56,721 bases of DNA from Bacteroides sp. UBA1317 (GTDB taxonomy: Bacteria > Bacteroidota > Bacteroidia > Bacteroidales > Bacteroidaceae), in assembly GCA_002307035.1 (NCBI GenBank), contig DBTL01000126.1, positions 1-56,721 on the forward strand, given 5' to 3'. The position numbers were made by a program, and so were the translations under genes. Below, in pieces: positions 42,346 to 51,303 of the stretch. Numbering within the stretch: the stretch's first letter is position 1; every line of letters starts with the position of its first letter. The notes under the pieces are model-generated. The model saw only the letters and a program-made list of their open reading frames with translations, had not been told where the DNA came from and did no database searches.

Positions 42346-44028
42346 ATGAAAGCATTTGAATTTAAACCAAAGCTACTCACTGCTTTGAAAAATTATTCTA
42401 AACAACTATTCATGGCGGATTTGATGGCCGGTATCATTGTAGGTATCGTGGCACTTCCTCTGGCCATAGCGTTCGGTATTGCTTCGGGAGTATCTCCGGA
42501 AAAAGGTATTATTACTGCCATTATCGGAGGATTCATCATCTCATTTCTAGGAGGAAGCAAGGTACAGATTGGAGGGCCTACCGGTGCGTTTATCGTGATT
42601 ATTTATGGCGTCATTCAGCAATATGGAGAAGCCGGATTAATCATCGCCACCATCATGGCAGGAATATTACTCATTCTATTGGGAGTATTTAAGCTAGGTG
42701 CTATTATTAAATTTATGCCCTACCCTATCATCGTTGGCTTTACCAGCGGTATTGCTGTGACAATTTTCACCACACAAATAGCTGATATTTTCGGACTCAC
42801 TTTCGGAGGAGAAAAAATGCCGGGAGACTTTGTAGACAAGTGGTTGATCTACTTTAAACATTTCGATAGCATTAATTGGTGGAACACCATCATGAGTGTG
42901 GCAAGCATAGGAATTATTGCCATTACCCCAAAGTTTTCTAAAAAGATTCCGGGGTCATTGATTGCTATTATTCTTATAACGATAGTTACTTACATCCTAA
43001 AAATATACGGGGGCATTGATACCATTGACACGATTGGCGACCGTTTCAGCATCAGCTCTCAATTACCTGACGCTCAAGTGCCTGCACTAACATGGGAATC
43101 GATGAAAGGATTATTTCCTGTAGCCATAACCATTGCTGTATTAGGTGCCATAGAATCATTACTATCTGCAACTGTAGCTGACGGTGTGACCGGTGATAAG
43201 CATAATTCTAATACAGAATTAATAGCACAAGGAGCTGCCAATATTATCACTCCACTCTTTGGTGGTATTCCTGCAACAGGTGCCATTGCCCGAACCATGA
43301 CCAACATTAATAATGGTGGAAAAACTCCTGTAGCCGGAATTATCCATGCGGTTGTTTTATTATTGATTTTACTATTCCTTATGCCTCTGGCTCAATACAT
43401 TCCAATGGCTTGCCTCGCCGGTGTATTGGTAGTAGTATCCTATAACATGAGTGAATGGCGTACTTTTAGAGCGTTGATGAAGAACCCGAAATCGGACATT
43501 GCTGTGTTATTAATCACGTTTTTCCTCACGGTCATCTTCGACCTGACTATCGCAATTGAAGTCGGCTTAGTCATTGCTTGCTTACTGTTTATGCGTCGTG
43601 TAGCCGAAACAACGGAAATATCGTTCATAACGGATGAAATAGACCCAAACGAAGAACTGGACATAGCTGTCCATGAAGAACATCTGGTTATTCCTTCGGG
43701 AGTAGAGGTATACGAAATAGACGGACCATATTTCTTCGGTATAGCCAATAAGTTTGAAGAGCAGATGGTACAAATGGGTGATCGTCCCAAAGTACGCATT
43801 ATCCGCATGCGTAAAGTTCCATTTATTGATTCTACAGGAATTCACAATCTTACAAATCTTTGTAGAATGTCGAAGAAAGAAAAAATAACCGTTGTGCTTT
43901 CAGGGGTCAATGAGAAAGTACACCATGTACTTCAAAAATCAGGTTTCTACGAACTGCTTGGCGAAGAAAATATCCGTGATAATATCAATGCAGCTTTAGA
44001 GAGAGCAAACGAAATTATTCGTAAATAA
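42346..44028 (+). CDS. SulP family anion transporter with STAS domain
   Basis: This 560-residue SLC26/SulP transporter has an N-terminal domain of 12-14 membrane helices and a cytoplasmic STAS domain (~435-555). The family signature DLMAGIIVGIVALPLAIAFGIASG (~25-48) and the SKVQIGGPTGAFIVI block (~65-80) are intact. The STAS phosphorylation-type site DSTGIHNLTNL (~490) is present. Members carry sulfate, bicarbonate or C4-dicarboxylates, and the substrate is not predictable here. The start at 42346 (MKAFEFKPKLLT) agrees with the promoter and family N-terminus. Confidence 0.92.
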   Translation: MKAFEFKPKLLTALKNYSKQLFMADLMAGIIVGIVALPLAIAFGIASGVSPEKGIITAIIGGFIISFLGGSKVQIGGPTGAFIVIIYGVIQQYGEAGLIIATIMAGILLILLGVFKLGAIIKFMPYPIIVGFTSGIAVTIFTTQIADIFGLTFGGEKMPGDFVDKWLIYFKHFDSINWWNTIMSVASIGIIAITPKFSKKIPGSLIAIILITIVTYILKIYGGIDTIDTIGDRFSISSQLPDAQVPALTWESMKGLFPVAITIAVLGAIESLLSATVADGVTGDKHNSNTELIAQGAANIITPLFGGIPATGAIARTMTNINNGGKTPVAGIIHAVVLLLILLFLMPLAQYIPMACLAGVLVVVSYNMSEWRTFRALMKNPKSDIAVLLITFFLTVIFDLTIAIEVGLVIACLLFMRRVAETTEISFITDEIDPNEELDIAVHEEHLVIPSGVEVYEIDGPYFFGIANKFEEQMVQMGDRPKVRIIRMRKVPFIDSTGIHNLTNLCRMSKKEKITVVLSGVNEKVHHVLQKSGFYELLGEENIRDNINAALERANEIIRK

Positions 44029-44050
44029 ACTCTGGAATCTTCATCATAAT

Positions 44051-44098
44051 AAGCCACAAATTAGTTTGCTAAACGGATGTGCAACTAATTTGTGGCTT
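44051..44098. terminator. Bidirectional hairpin between SulP and radical SAM genes
   Basis: A perfect 16-bp stem AAGCCACAAATTAGTT/AACTAATTTGTGGCTT (44051-44066 with 44083-44098) lies between convergent genes, 22 bp past the SulP stop and 28 bp from the other stop. The flanking T runs are short. Confidence 0.65.
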
Positions 44099-44125
44099 AT
44101 CCATTTATAGAATTTATATCCAAAA

Positions 44126-44902
44126 CTAATATGAAGCTGTAGCCAAAACATGCTCTTTGGCAAGCAGTCCAACGATCCTATCAAGTTCTTCGGGAGAAGC
44201 TTTCTGCAAATCGTGATCAGGAGTTTCGCGATCAATAGTATAGATCATTACTTGCCGCGGAGCAATATTTTTCACCGCTTCAATCCATGGAAGTACATAC
44301 TCATCTGACGTATTATCCATCTCTTTTCCTTGATAGCTCCCTTTAAGAAACATAGTTTGAATAATACAATTCCCATTAAAAGCCTTGAGCTGACTGATAA
44401 TATTCGGAACAGAATAGTTACTTCCGGGACGATCTAGCGCATGAATATACTCCTCATCTACCGTATCTAATTTTAAGATGTTATTATCCACCTTGGCAAG
44501 CGCAGCAAACACTGCAGGACGATGAATAAAGGTAGAATTGCTTAATACACTTACCTTTGCGTTTGGAAAATACTCATTACGAAGCGCAAGCGTATCATCT
44601 ATGATTTCGGGAAAAGATGGATGACAAGTAGGCTCTCCATTACCGGCAAAAGTAAGCACATCAGGAATAGGACCCACAGCTTTCATTTCTTTTAATTTAG
44701 ATTCTAAAGCCAAATAGACTTCTTCACGAGTGGGTAAAGGAGCATTGGCTCTGTAATCAGCATTAAATCCACATTCACAATAAATGCAATCGAAAGAACA
44801 AACTTTTCCGTCGGCCGGCAATAGATTGATTCCCAAAGAAACACCCAAACGGCGGGAATGAACAGGACCGAAGATGGGAGAAGGATAGATTACTGTTGAC
44901 AT
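44126..44902 (-). CDS. Radical SAM protein
   Basis: This 258-residue radical SAM enzyme has the cluster motif CSFDCIYC (residues ~39-46; CxxxCxxC). It also has TFAGNGEPTCHPSF (~88-101), the GGEP-like SAM-binding strand. The start FGPVHSRRLGVSLGINLLP is shared with a family of short, single-domain radical SAM proteins common in anaerobes. No SPASM or B12 domain is visible. The substrate is unknown; a tRNA or cofactor-related modification would fit proteins of this size. It is monocistronic, with a -7 box upstream. Confidence 0.87.
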   Translation of the reverse strand: MSTVIYPSPIFGPVHSRRLGVSLGINLLPADGKVCSFDCIYCECGFNADYRANAPLPTREEVYLALESKLKEMKAVGPIPDVLTFAGNGEPTCHPSFPEIIDDTLALRNEYFPNAKVSVLSNSTFIHRPAVFAALAKVDNNILKLDTVDEEYIHALDRPGSNYSVPNIISQLKAFNGNCIIQTMFLKGSYQGKEMDNTSDEYVLPWIEAVKNIAPRQVMIYTIDRETPDHDLQKASPEELDRIVGLLAKEHVLATASY

Positions 44903-44942
44903 TTTAATATTTAGAATTTTCTACTTGCTAATAAAACAAATG

Positions 44943-44950
44943 CAAAGATA
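44943..44950 (-). promoter_or_regulatory. -7 promoter box for the radical SAM gene
   Basis: TATCTTTG on the minus strand matches TAnnTTTG, 41 bp before the start codon and just after the HHH-protein stop at 44968. Confidence 0.45.
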
Positions 44951-44967
44951 CACAAAAGAAGAACTCA

Positions 44968-46995
44968 TTAGAACTTATAACGCAATTGCATCTGAATATC
45001 CGTTTTCTTATTGCTATTTATAACATCTAATCCTGAGCCTATCTGGTTTCGATCATTATATTTCGTTCGCCCTATTTTTGCTATAACCATCCAATTTTTA
45101 TGAATGTCATACCTCACACGCAAAGCCAATCGAGTGCCTATGCCATAGAAAGAAGGAATATAAAAAGAATAAAGCATGCCGCTTTCATAGGAATAAACAC
45201 GTGATGCATAATCATCGGTATGGAAGTATGCTCCCTGAATTTCACACTTTACGGGTATTTTACGAAAGCCATAAGCCAATGTTTGCACAATTTGAACTCC
45301 TTTATTTGCTTTCACCTGCTGAGGATGAATGTGAGTATAATCCAGAGTAGTCTTTGAACCAAAACGATCAGAGACAGAATAAGTCAATTGATAACGCAAA
45401 CGGTGTTGATACAAGGGACGAACAGTTTTTACTTTATTTTCGTCCGTATAGTTTTTTTCCTTTTCTTTATAGCGATACCGCAAATACATGGAAAGATTGG
45501 AATAGGGTGAATAAGTAGCTTGTATCAATCCATCAAAACCTGATGAAGGTTTATCTACTCCATACTTCAACCAAGGGAAAGAAAATAAATCGATAGAAGT
45601 AAAAAACTTCCAATAGCGAAGTGGCGCAATATCAACTGCAAGATACCATCCATTTTCATTCTGCACACTACCTCCTTCGGAAAAGGAATGAGCATACATT
45701 GCCCAGTAATTATAGGCATAATATCTATGAATCAATAATAGATTATAATTATCAGGCGATGAATATTGAATGGTATTTAAAGCGGCAATTCCCCCTTCCT
45801 TCCCTATTGCGGTTTCGCCAAACAAGGTAAATCGATTCCATCTGTATTTGTAATCTACCCCTAAATTATAAAAATTATTTCCACGAATGTTATACTTGGA
45901 ATATTCTCTGATCTGAGGTTCATAAGGACGGTCAAAAAAGTAATAAATCCCTGTTGCACCCAACTTCAATCCGTTTTTCGAATAGGTAAGATTCCCTCCC
46001 ATCAGTTGCATAGTAAATAAATTACTCCGTAAAGCCTCCTTTTCAGTTCGATGCAATCCGCTTTCATTTATTGAAGTAATTACACTATCGGCTGCTATAC
46101 CATCCAAAGAGCGATGAGAATAAAAAGCAGATAAAGTAAATCTATCCATTCCTATTGCCACCGCAGCTCCATGCAGATAATTATATTCATCTGTAGAGGA
46201 GTGTTTTTTAATGCCACCACTTCTACCTCCCATAGTAGAAGCTGAAATAGTCTTTCCCATTACATAATCATTACTGATAACAAGCCCCTGACCAAAACTC
46301 AACCTGTAATTGCCCAGAGCCAGTGCCTTCAATTGACGAATATTCTTCAATAAAAAATAGAATGAATAATAGTCATAACCTTTCTGATTGTGCAAAGCAC
46401 AAAAAGGTTCGCCAGCATCTTTTTCACCTGTAAATCCTGCATATACATTTTCTCTATAGCGAAAACTATAACGCAATGAATGATAAATGGAAGGGCCAAG
46501 ATAAGAAGACTCATACCCTTTTCTTTTATATAAAGGAATGTCAACACGAGTAAGAATTTCATTCTTTCCCCAAGATAAAATATTTTTTAAAATAGGTAAA
46601 GGTTCTTTCTTCGGCACAGGCTTTACGCAGACGAAAGGAAGCAAATATTTTATTGTTTCTCTGTTCATATCTTCAACCAACTGTAACTCATATATAGTTT
46701 GCATAGGGCCATTAATATAGAGGTAAGCCAGCAGATTTTCTATTTGCAGATCACTTAAAAAAGGAAATTGTTCTAATTGTTCTTTGGTAACTGAGTTTAA
46801 ATTAATAGGTTCTCGTAAACGTTCTGAGAGTTCTTCTACTTCATTATCCCAATTTTTAATACTCTCTTCATCGTTTACCGACAGTTCTTCCATTACATCT
46901 TCCAACGGATTGGCAACAGTGTTTTGTCCTCTCAAATTCAAAATAATGAATAGTTCTCCAGCCAAAGCAATTAAAATTGCTCTTTTATGATGCAT
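44968..46995 (-). CDS. Helix-hairpin-helix domain outer membrane beta-barrel protein
   Basis: This 675-residue exported protein has an N-terminal signal-like helix and then a ComEA-like helix-hairpin-helix region (~60-125, EPINLNSVTKEQLEQFPFLS and two following turns). After it come many alternating-polarity strands with aromatic ends, and a final KKTDIQMQLRYKF, typical of an outer membrane barrel C-terminus. I recognise the general architecture as one that recurs in Bacteroidota under the label helix-hairpin-helix protein, but no function is established. HHH domains usually bind DNA or proteins; in ComEA they bind DNA for uptake. It is divergent from the DUF4294 gene. Confidence 0.8.
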   Translation of the reverse strand: MHHKRAILIALAGELFIILNLRGQNTVANPLEDVMEELSVNDEESIKNWDNEVEELSERLREPINLNSVTKEQLEQFPFLSDLQIENLLAYLYINGPMQTIYELQLVEDMNRETIKYLLPFVCVKPVPKKEPLPILKNILSWGKNEILTRVDIPLYKRKGYESSYLGPSIYHSLRYSFRYRENVYAGFTGEKDAGEPFCALHNQKGYDYYSFYFLLKNIRQLKALALGNYRLSFGQGLVISNDYVMGKTISASTMGGRSGGIKKHSSTDEYNYLHGAAVAIGMDRFTLSAFYSHRSLDGIAADSVITSINESGLHRTEKEALRSNLFTMQLMGGNLTYSKNGLKLGATGIYYFFDRPYEPQIREYSKYNIRGNNFYNLGVDYKYRWNRFTLFGETAIGKEGGIAALNTIQYSSPDNYNLLLIHRYYAYNYWAMYAHSFSEGGSVQNENGWYLAVDIAPLRYWKFFTSIDLFSFPWLKYGVDKPSSGFDGLIQATYSPYSNLSMYLRYRYKEKEKNYTDENKVKTVRPLYQHRLRYQLTYSVSDRFGSKTTLDYTHIHPQQVKANKGVQIVQTLAYGFRKIPVKCEIQGAYFHTDDYASRVYSYESGMLYSFYIPSFYGIGTRLALRVRYDIHKNWMVIAKIGRTKYNDRNQIGSGLDVINSNKKTDIQMQLRYKF

Positions 46996-47036
46996 AATCT
47001 TAATTTAGTTTTATCGTATTAATTTATTTTAGTCAT

Positions 47037-47044
47037 CAAAAGTA
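47037..47044 (-). promoter_or_regulatory. -7 promoter box for the HHH barrel gene
   Basis: TACTTTTG on the minus strand matches TAnnTTTG, 42 bp before the start codon. Confidence 0.45.
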
Positions 47045-47086
47045 ATTAAAACGTGAAAAATACACAAATTAAACAATTAATATTAT

Positions 47087-47094
47087 TATTTTTG
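47087..47094 (+). promoter_or_regulatory. -7 promoter box for DUF4294
   Basis: TATTTTTG matches TAnnTTTG and ends only 4 bp before the ATG at 47099, so the transcript would be leaderless or nearly so. Confidence 0.4.
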
Positions 47095-47098
47095 CGTC

Positions 47099-47701
47099 AT
47101 GAAAGGATGGCTTAACATACTAATATTTATTTTAGTTATTCTTCTGCATTGCTCTTTATGCAGCGCGCAGGAGGATAAGAAAGCTATTTCCTATCTTGTT
47201 CCGGCATGTATTTATCAAGGAGATACCATTCCTTGGGTACAACTTCCGGAAGTATATGTATTTAAGCCCTTGATCTTTAAGAATAATAAAGAAAGAGTAA
47301 ATTACTACCGCCTTGTTTACAATGTAAAAAAAACACTTCCAATATCCAGAGAAATAAATAAGGCTATCATCGAAACTTACGAATATATTGAAACTCTACC
47401 TGATGAGAAATCAAAGCAAAGGCATATCAAACGAGTTGAAAAAGGATTAAAAGATCAATATACTGCTCGAATGAAGAAGCTTTCTTTCACACAAGGGAAG
47501 TTATTAATAAAATTAGTAGACCGTCAGTCAAATCAAACTTCATACGAAATAGTAAAAGCTTTTATGGGACCTTTTAAAGCAGGATTGTATCAAGCTTTTG
47601 CCGGACTCTTTGGAGCTAGTCTTAAAAAGCAATATGATCCTCAGGGAGAAGATCAATTAACTGAACGAGTGGTATTGTTAGTAGGAAATGGTCAACTGTA
47701 G
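47099..47701 (+). CDS. DUF4294 family exported protein
   Basis: This 200-residue protein has a signal peptide (MKGWLNILIFILVILLHCSLCSAQ) and the DUF4294 body: QGDTIPWVQLPEVYVFKPL (~44), then a charged helical region (ERVNYYRLVYNVKKTLPISREINKA) and KLLIKLVDRQSNQTSYEIVKAF (~135). The family is confined to Bacteroidota and has no known function. It follows the divergent HHH barrel gene by 103 bp and is convergent with the SpoU methyltransferase. The start is fixed by the signal peptide; the promoter box close to it suggests a leaderless mRNA. Confidence 0.85.
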   Translation: MKGWLNILIFILVILLHCSLCSAQEDKKAISYLVPACIYQGDTIPWVQLPEVYVFKPLIFKNNKERVNYYRLVYNVKKTLPISREINKAIIETYEYIETLPDEKSKQRHIKRVEKGLKDQYTARMKKLSFTQGKLLIKLVDRQSNQTSYEIVKAFMGPFKAGLYQAFAGLFGASLKKQYDPQGEDQLTERVVLLVGNGQL

Positions 47702-47713
47702 CAAACTACTTTC

Positions 47714-48253
47714 TTAGAATGAAGTTATTTTTTTAAAGAAATCCCATATTACGATCCCTGCAGTTACTGATACGTTCAACGAATGCTTTGTTCCATATTG
47801 GGGAATCTCAATGCAACCTTCAGAATGATTAATAACTTCTTGATTTACCCCTTTCACTTCATTACCCAATACCACAGCATACTTCTTTGTTTTATCAAGC
47901 TCCAATTCATCCAGCATAATGCTTCCTTCAGCTTGTTCAATAGAATATACCATATACCCTTCGTTCTTTAAGTTATCAACAGCTTCAACAGCGTTATTAA
48001 CATATATCCAATCTACTGAGAATTCAGCTCCTAAAGCAGTTTTATGCATATCAGGATGTGGAGGAACCGCTGTTATTCCACATAGATAAATACGTTCTAC
48101 TCTAAAAGCATCGGACGTGCGAAAAACTGATCCTATATTATGAAGACTACGAACATCATCCAATACTACCACCAAAGGAAGTTTTCGAGCTTCTTTAAAC
48201 TCTTCCGCACTCAGTCTGTTTAATTCAGTAATTTTCAACTTTCGTAGATTCAT
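47714..48253 (-). CDS. SpoU/TrmH-family RNA methyltransferase
   Basis: This 179-residue SPOUT-fold methyltransferase has the three family motifs: LDDVRSLHNIGSVFRTSDAF (~31-50, motif 1), VLGNEVKGVNQEVI (~128-141, motif 2) and IPQYGTKHSLNVSVTAGIVIWDF (~151-173, motif 3, forming the SAM-binding knot). It likely 2'-O-methylates a ribose in tRNA or rRNA. The protein is single-domain; a known N-terminal substrate-binding extension is absent, so the target is unknown. It is preceded by a 490-bp gene-free region. Confidence 0.9.
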   Translation of the reverse strand: MNLRKLKITELNRLSAEEFKEARKLPLVVVLDDVRSLHNIGSVFRTSDAFRVERIYLCGITAVPPHPDMHKTALGAEFSVDWIYVNNAVEAVDNLKNEGYMVYSIEQAEGSIMLDELELDKTKKYAVVLGNEVKGVNQEVINHSEGCIEIPQYGTKHSLNVSVTAGIVIWDFFKKITSF

Positions 48254-48746
48254 TATATTCCCTTATTATCAGTAAACATATCAATGCTACAAAATTACTC
48301 ATTTCTGCTTGAACAGCTATAAACTTCAGTTAACTTTTCTGTTAATAACTGTTCATATACTGTGAAAACATCGTGGAAAGAAAACGAATATATCTTTTGT
48401 ATTATTGAAAAACATCTATATCATCTAGTAAAATGAACTTTCCAAAAAAGTTAGTAGAAATTTTCAAGGCTTACTTAAACACATTTTTAAACCCTATTTT
48501 TTCTGTTTATGCTCCAAACTTCTTAACTTTGCAGTTTTTCAACAGGGTGTTAATTAAACTTATATAACCCTTATAATCAGTACATAACATAGAATGTAGT
48601 TGTTCATATAGAACTAATAAGAATATAGATAATGCTAATAACTTAGTAAACAAATAAAAATGTATTTTTTTACTAACACTATTAACAAGCCATTATAACT
48701 AATATATATTTTTAAAGAGATAGACTGAAGAAATAATAAGATAATA
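48254..48746. other. 493-bp gene-free divergent region
   Basis: No gene is seen here. It contains a -7 box for nadA (48524-48531) and mutually exclusive short pairings GAACAG/CTGTTC and CAGTTA/TAACTG (48311-48354). The rest is AT-rich without recognisable structure. Confidence 0.6.
48524..48531 (+). promoter_or_regulatory. -7 promoter box, probably for nadA
   Basis: TAACTTTG matches TAnnTTTG but lies 216 bp before the nadA start, so the transcript would have a leader of about 210 nt. Confidence 0.35.
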
Positions 48747-49739
48747 ATGAATAGAGAAGAGTGGTTGAAAAAAGGTTTTGTAAATGAACCTATCAATGAA
48801 GGTACAGATCTGAAGATCGCCATTAATAAACTGAAGAAAGAGAAAAATGCAGTGATATTGGGTCACTACTATCAGAAAGGTGAAATTCAGGATATTGCTG
48901 ATTTTGTTGGTGATAGTTTGGCACTGGCTCAATGGGCTGCTAAAACGAGTGCTGATATCATTGTGGTGTGTGGTGTTCATTTCATGGGAGAAACAGCTAA
49001 AATACTTTGCCCGAATAAGAAGGTCCTTGTACCCGATTTGAATGCTGGTTGTTCATTAGCCGATAGTTGTCCGGCAGATCAGTTTGAACAGTTTGTCAAA
49101 GAGCATCCTGGATATACAGTAATATCCTATGTAAATACAACAGCTGCGGTCAAAGCACTGACTGATGTAGTTGTTACTTCTACTAATGCAAAGCAGATAG
49201 TAGAAAGCTTTCCCAAAGATGAGAAGATTATTTTTGGTCCGGATAGAAACTTAGGTAATTATATTAACTCAATTACTAACCGCAACATGTTGTTATGGGA
49301 TGGAGCTTGTCATGTTCACGAACAGTTTTCTGTAGAAAAGATAGTAGAGCTTAAAGCACAATATCCTGATGCAATCGTACTTGCGCATCCTGAATGCAAA
49401 AGTGTGGTACTTAAGTTAGCTGATGTGATTGGTTCTACAGCTGCCTTGTTGAAACATGCTGTTAACAGCAGTGAACAACGTTTCATTGTTGCTACGGAAT
49501 CAGGTATTCTGCATGAGATGCAAAAGAAATGCCCCGGAAAGACGTTTATTCCTGCTCCTCCTAACGATAGCACTTGTGCCTGTAATGAGTGTAGCTTTAT
49601 GCGTTTGAATTCGTTAGAGAAGCTCTATAACTGTTTGAAGTATGAGTATCCTGAGATAGAGGTTGATCCGGATATTGCAAAGAAAGCTGTGAAACCTATT
49701 AAGAAGATGTTGGATATATCTGAAAAGTTAGGTTTATAA
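48747..49739 (+). CDS. nadA: Quinolinate synthase A
   Basis: This 330-residue 4Fe-4S enzyme condenses iminoaspartate (made by NadB) with dihydroxyacetone phosphate to quinolinate in NAD synthesis. It has LGHYYQKGEIQDIADFVGDS (~36-55), the cluster cysteine in VVCGVHFMGE (~73), HPECKSVVLKLADVIGST (~213) and the last cluster cysteine region STCACNECSFMRLN (~274-287). Length is normal. It is 18 kb from nadB, so the two steps are not in one operon here. It has a terminator at 49761-49800. Confidence 0.95.
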   Translation: MNREEWLKKGFVNEPINEGTDLKIAINKLKKEKNAVILGHYYQKGEIQDIADFVGDSLALAQWAAKTSADIIVVCGVHFMGETAKILCPNKKVLVPDLNAGCSLADSCPADQFEQFVKEHPGYTVISYVNTTAAVKALTDVVVTSTNAKQIVESFPKDEKIIFGPDRNLGNYINSITNRNMLLWDGACHVHEQFSVEKIVELKAQYPDAIVLAHPECKSVVLKLADVIGSTAALLKHAVNSSEQRFIVATESGILHEMQKKCPGKTFIPAPPNDSTCACNECSFMRLNSLEKLYNCLKYEYPEIEVDPDIAKKAVKPIKKMLDISEKLGL

Positions 49740-49760
49740 AAGTATATGCATTTTTAATGT

Positions 49761-49800
49761 AAAAGAGCACACAGAATAACTTTTATCTGTGTGCTCTTTT
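49761..49800. terminator. Bidirectional terminator between nadA and rdgB
   Basis: A perfect 15-bp stem AAAAGAGCACACAGA/TCTGTGTGCTCTTTT (49761-49775 with 49786-49800) has A runs on its 5' side and T runs on its 3' side in both directions. It can stop nadA and the convergent rdgB. Confidence 0.85.
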
Positions 49801-49806
49801 AGTATG

Positions 49807-50397
49807 TTATTTCTTATCATAGGAACGAAGAAATTCGCAGAGTTTATTAACAGCCAATGCTCGGTGACTGATTTTATTTTTCACATCATTTCCTAATTGG
49901 GCAAATGTTTTATCATAGCCTTCAGGAATGAAGATGGGGTCATAACCAAATCCGGCTTCTCCCCTCTTTTCTTTTATTATTTCTCCTTTAATAATCCCTT
50001 CAAAAATATATTTTTCTCCATCCAGAATAAGAGCAATGGCGGTACGAAATTGGGCTTTACGATTCTCTTTTCCTTCAAGTGCATGAAGAACTTTCAGCAT
50101 ATTTGCTTGTGGGTTTTTATCTTCGCCTGCATAACGGGCGGAATAAACGCCTGGTTCGTTGTTTAGAGCCTCTATTTCGAGTCCGGTATCATCTCCAAAG
50201 CAATTCAACCCATACGTATTATATACGTACTCTGCCTTAAGTAAAGCATTTCCTTCAAGGGTGTTTTCTGTTTCAGGAACATCTGTGTCACAATGAATAT
50301 CTTTCAGACTGAGAAGTTCTATTTCATTACCCAATATGAGTGATACTTCTTCTAGCTTATGAGCATTGTTGGTAGAAAAAACTAGTTTCTTTTTCAT
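49807..50397 (-). CDS. rdgB: Non-canonical purine NTP pyrophosphatase (RdgB/HAM1)
   Basis: This 196-residue ITPase-type enzyme cleaves dITP, ITP and XTP to remove mutagenic purine nucleotides. It begins MKKKLVFSTNNAHKLEEVSLIL, the family start, with CFGDDTGLEIEALNNEPGVYSARYAG (~65-90) and FGYDPIFIPEGYDKTFAQL (~147) as the core motifs. The ATG at 50397 is chosen for this reason; a longer in-frame version from 50469 overlaps the YitT gene and lacks family support. The gene follows YitT by 7 bp on the same strand and probably shares its transcript. Confidence 0.95.
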   Translation of the reverse strand: MKKKLVFSTNNAHKLEEVSLILGNEIELLSLKDIHCDTDVPETENTLEGNALLKAEYVYNTYGLNCFGDDTGLEIEALNNEPGVYSARYAGEDKNPQANMLKVLHALEGKENRKAQFRTAIALILDGEKYIFEGIIKGEIIKEKRGEAGFGYDPIFIPEGYDKTFAQLGNDVKNKISHRALAVNKLCEFLRSYDKK

Positions 50398-50404
50398 TCT
50401 TATT

Positions 50405-51280
50405 TTATTTGATACGATCAAATCCTTCACCATAGACACCAATGACAGAACTTTGTGAGATAAAGGCATTTGGATCGATGTCTTTTACTAAACGAAATAT
50501 TTGTATGGACTGACTTTTCTTGGCCATAACCACTAATACTTTCACATCGTTTTTACTATACCATCCGGTACCATTTAAAACGGTTACCCCACGATGTGTA
50601 TCGGCAATAATGCAGTCGGCAATCTTTTGGTATTCTTTTGAAAAGATGAGAAACTGTACTGATTGACGGGCGCTGTTTACGATAAGATCGAGTACGTAGC
50701 TGATAACGACCAATGTAACAAAGCCAAAAACAACTCTTCTCCAGTCATTGAATACAAAATAACAGGAAGAGATGATGACTACATCACAATAAAGAATCAT
50801 CCGTCCAAAGGTTACATCACGATATTTATTTACTACAGCTGCTATAATATCTGTTCCACCTGTGCTTCCGTTATTTATAAAGACAACTCCTAAACCGATG
50901 CCACAGAGACTGGCACCTATTACGCAGGCCATAAAATCTTGCCCCGGACCTATAATTAAAGTATTTCTTATTAATTGTTGAAAAAGCCAGAGCAAGAATG
51001 TAAGAGAAAAAATAGCATAAGTTGTTTTTATACTAAATTTAGGTCCCAATATTTTAATGGCAGCAGTCATTAAAACAGCGTTAATAAGAAAGTAACTGTA
51101 TTGAATGGGTACACCTGTAGAATAATAAATGATGGCAGAAATACCCGTTACTCCTCCCGTAGTTATCTGATAAGGAAGTAGGAAAGCCGACCAGCCGATT
51201 GCATAACATATCAATCCGAAGGTAATGAGAATATAATCTCTTGATTCTCTCAGAACGTCTGATTTTGAAGGCTTGACCAT
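50405..51280 (-). CDS. YitT family membrane protein (DUF161/DUF2179)
   Basis: This 291-residue protein has five to six membrane helices (residues ~15-190) and a C-terminal cytoplasmic DUF2179 domain (~210-290, RGVTVLNGTGWYSKNDVKVLVVMAKKSQ). It starts with the YitT phrase IGWSAFLLPYQITTGGVTGISAIIYYSTG (~29-57). The family is widespread and its function is unknown. It is 23 bp downstream of leuS and 7 bp upstream of rdgB, forming an apparent operon leuS-yitT-rdgB. Confidence 0.88.
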   Translation of the reverse strand: MVKPSKSDVLRESRDYILITFGLICYAIGWSAFLLPYQITTGGVTGISAIIYYSTGVPIQYSYFLINAVLMTAAIKILGPKFSIKTTYAIFSLTFLLWLFQQLIRNTLIIGPGQDFMACVIGASLCGIGLGVVFINNGSTGGTDIIAAVVNKYRDVTFGRMILYCDVVIISSCYFVFNDWRRVVFGFVTLVVISYVLDLIVNSARQSVQFLIFSKEYQKIADCIIADTHRGVTVLNGTGWYSKNDVKVLVVMAKKSQSIQIFRLVKDIDPNAFISQSSVIGVYGEGFDRIK

Positions 51281-51303
51281 TGAATAATTGTTTTATTATT
51301 TAA

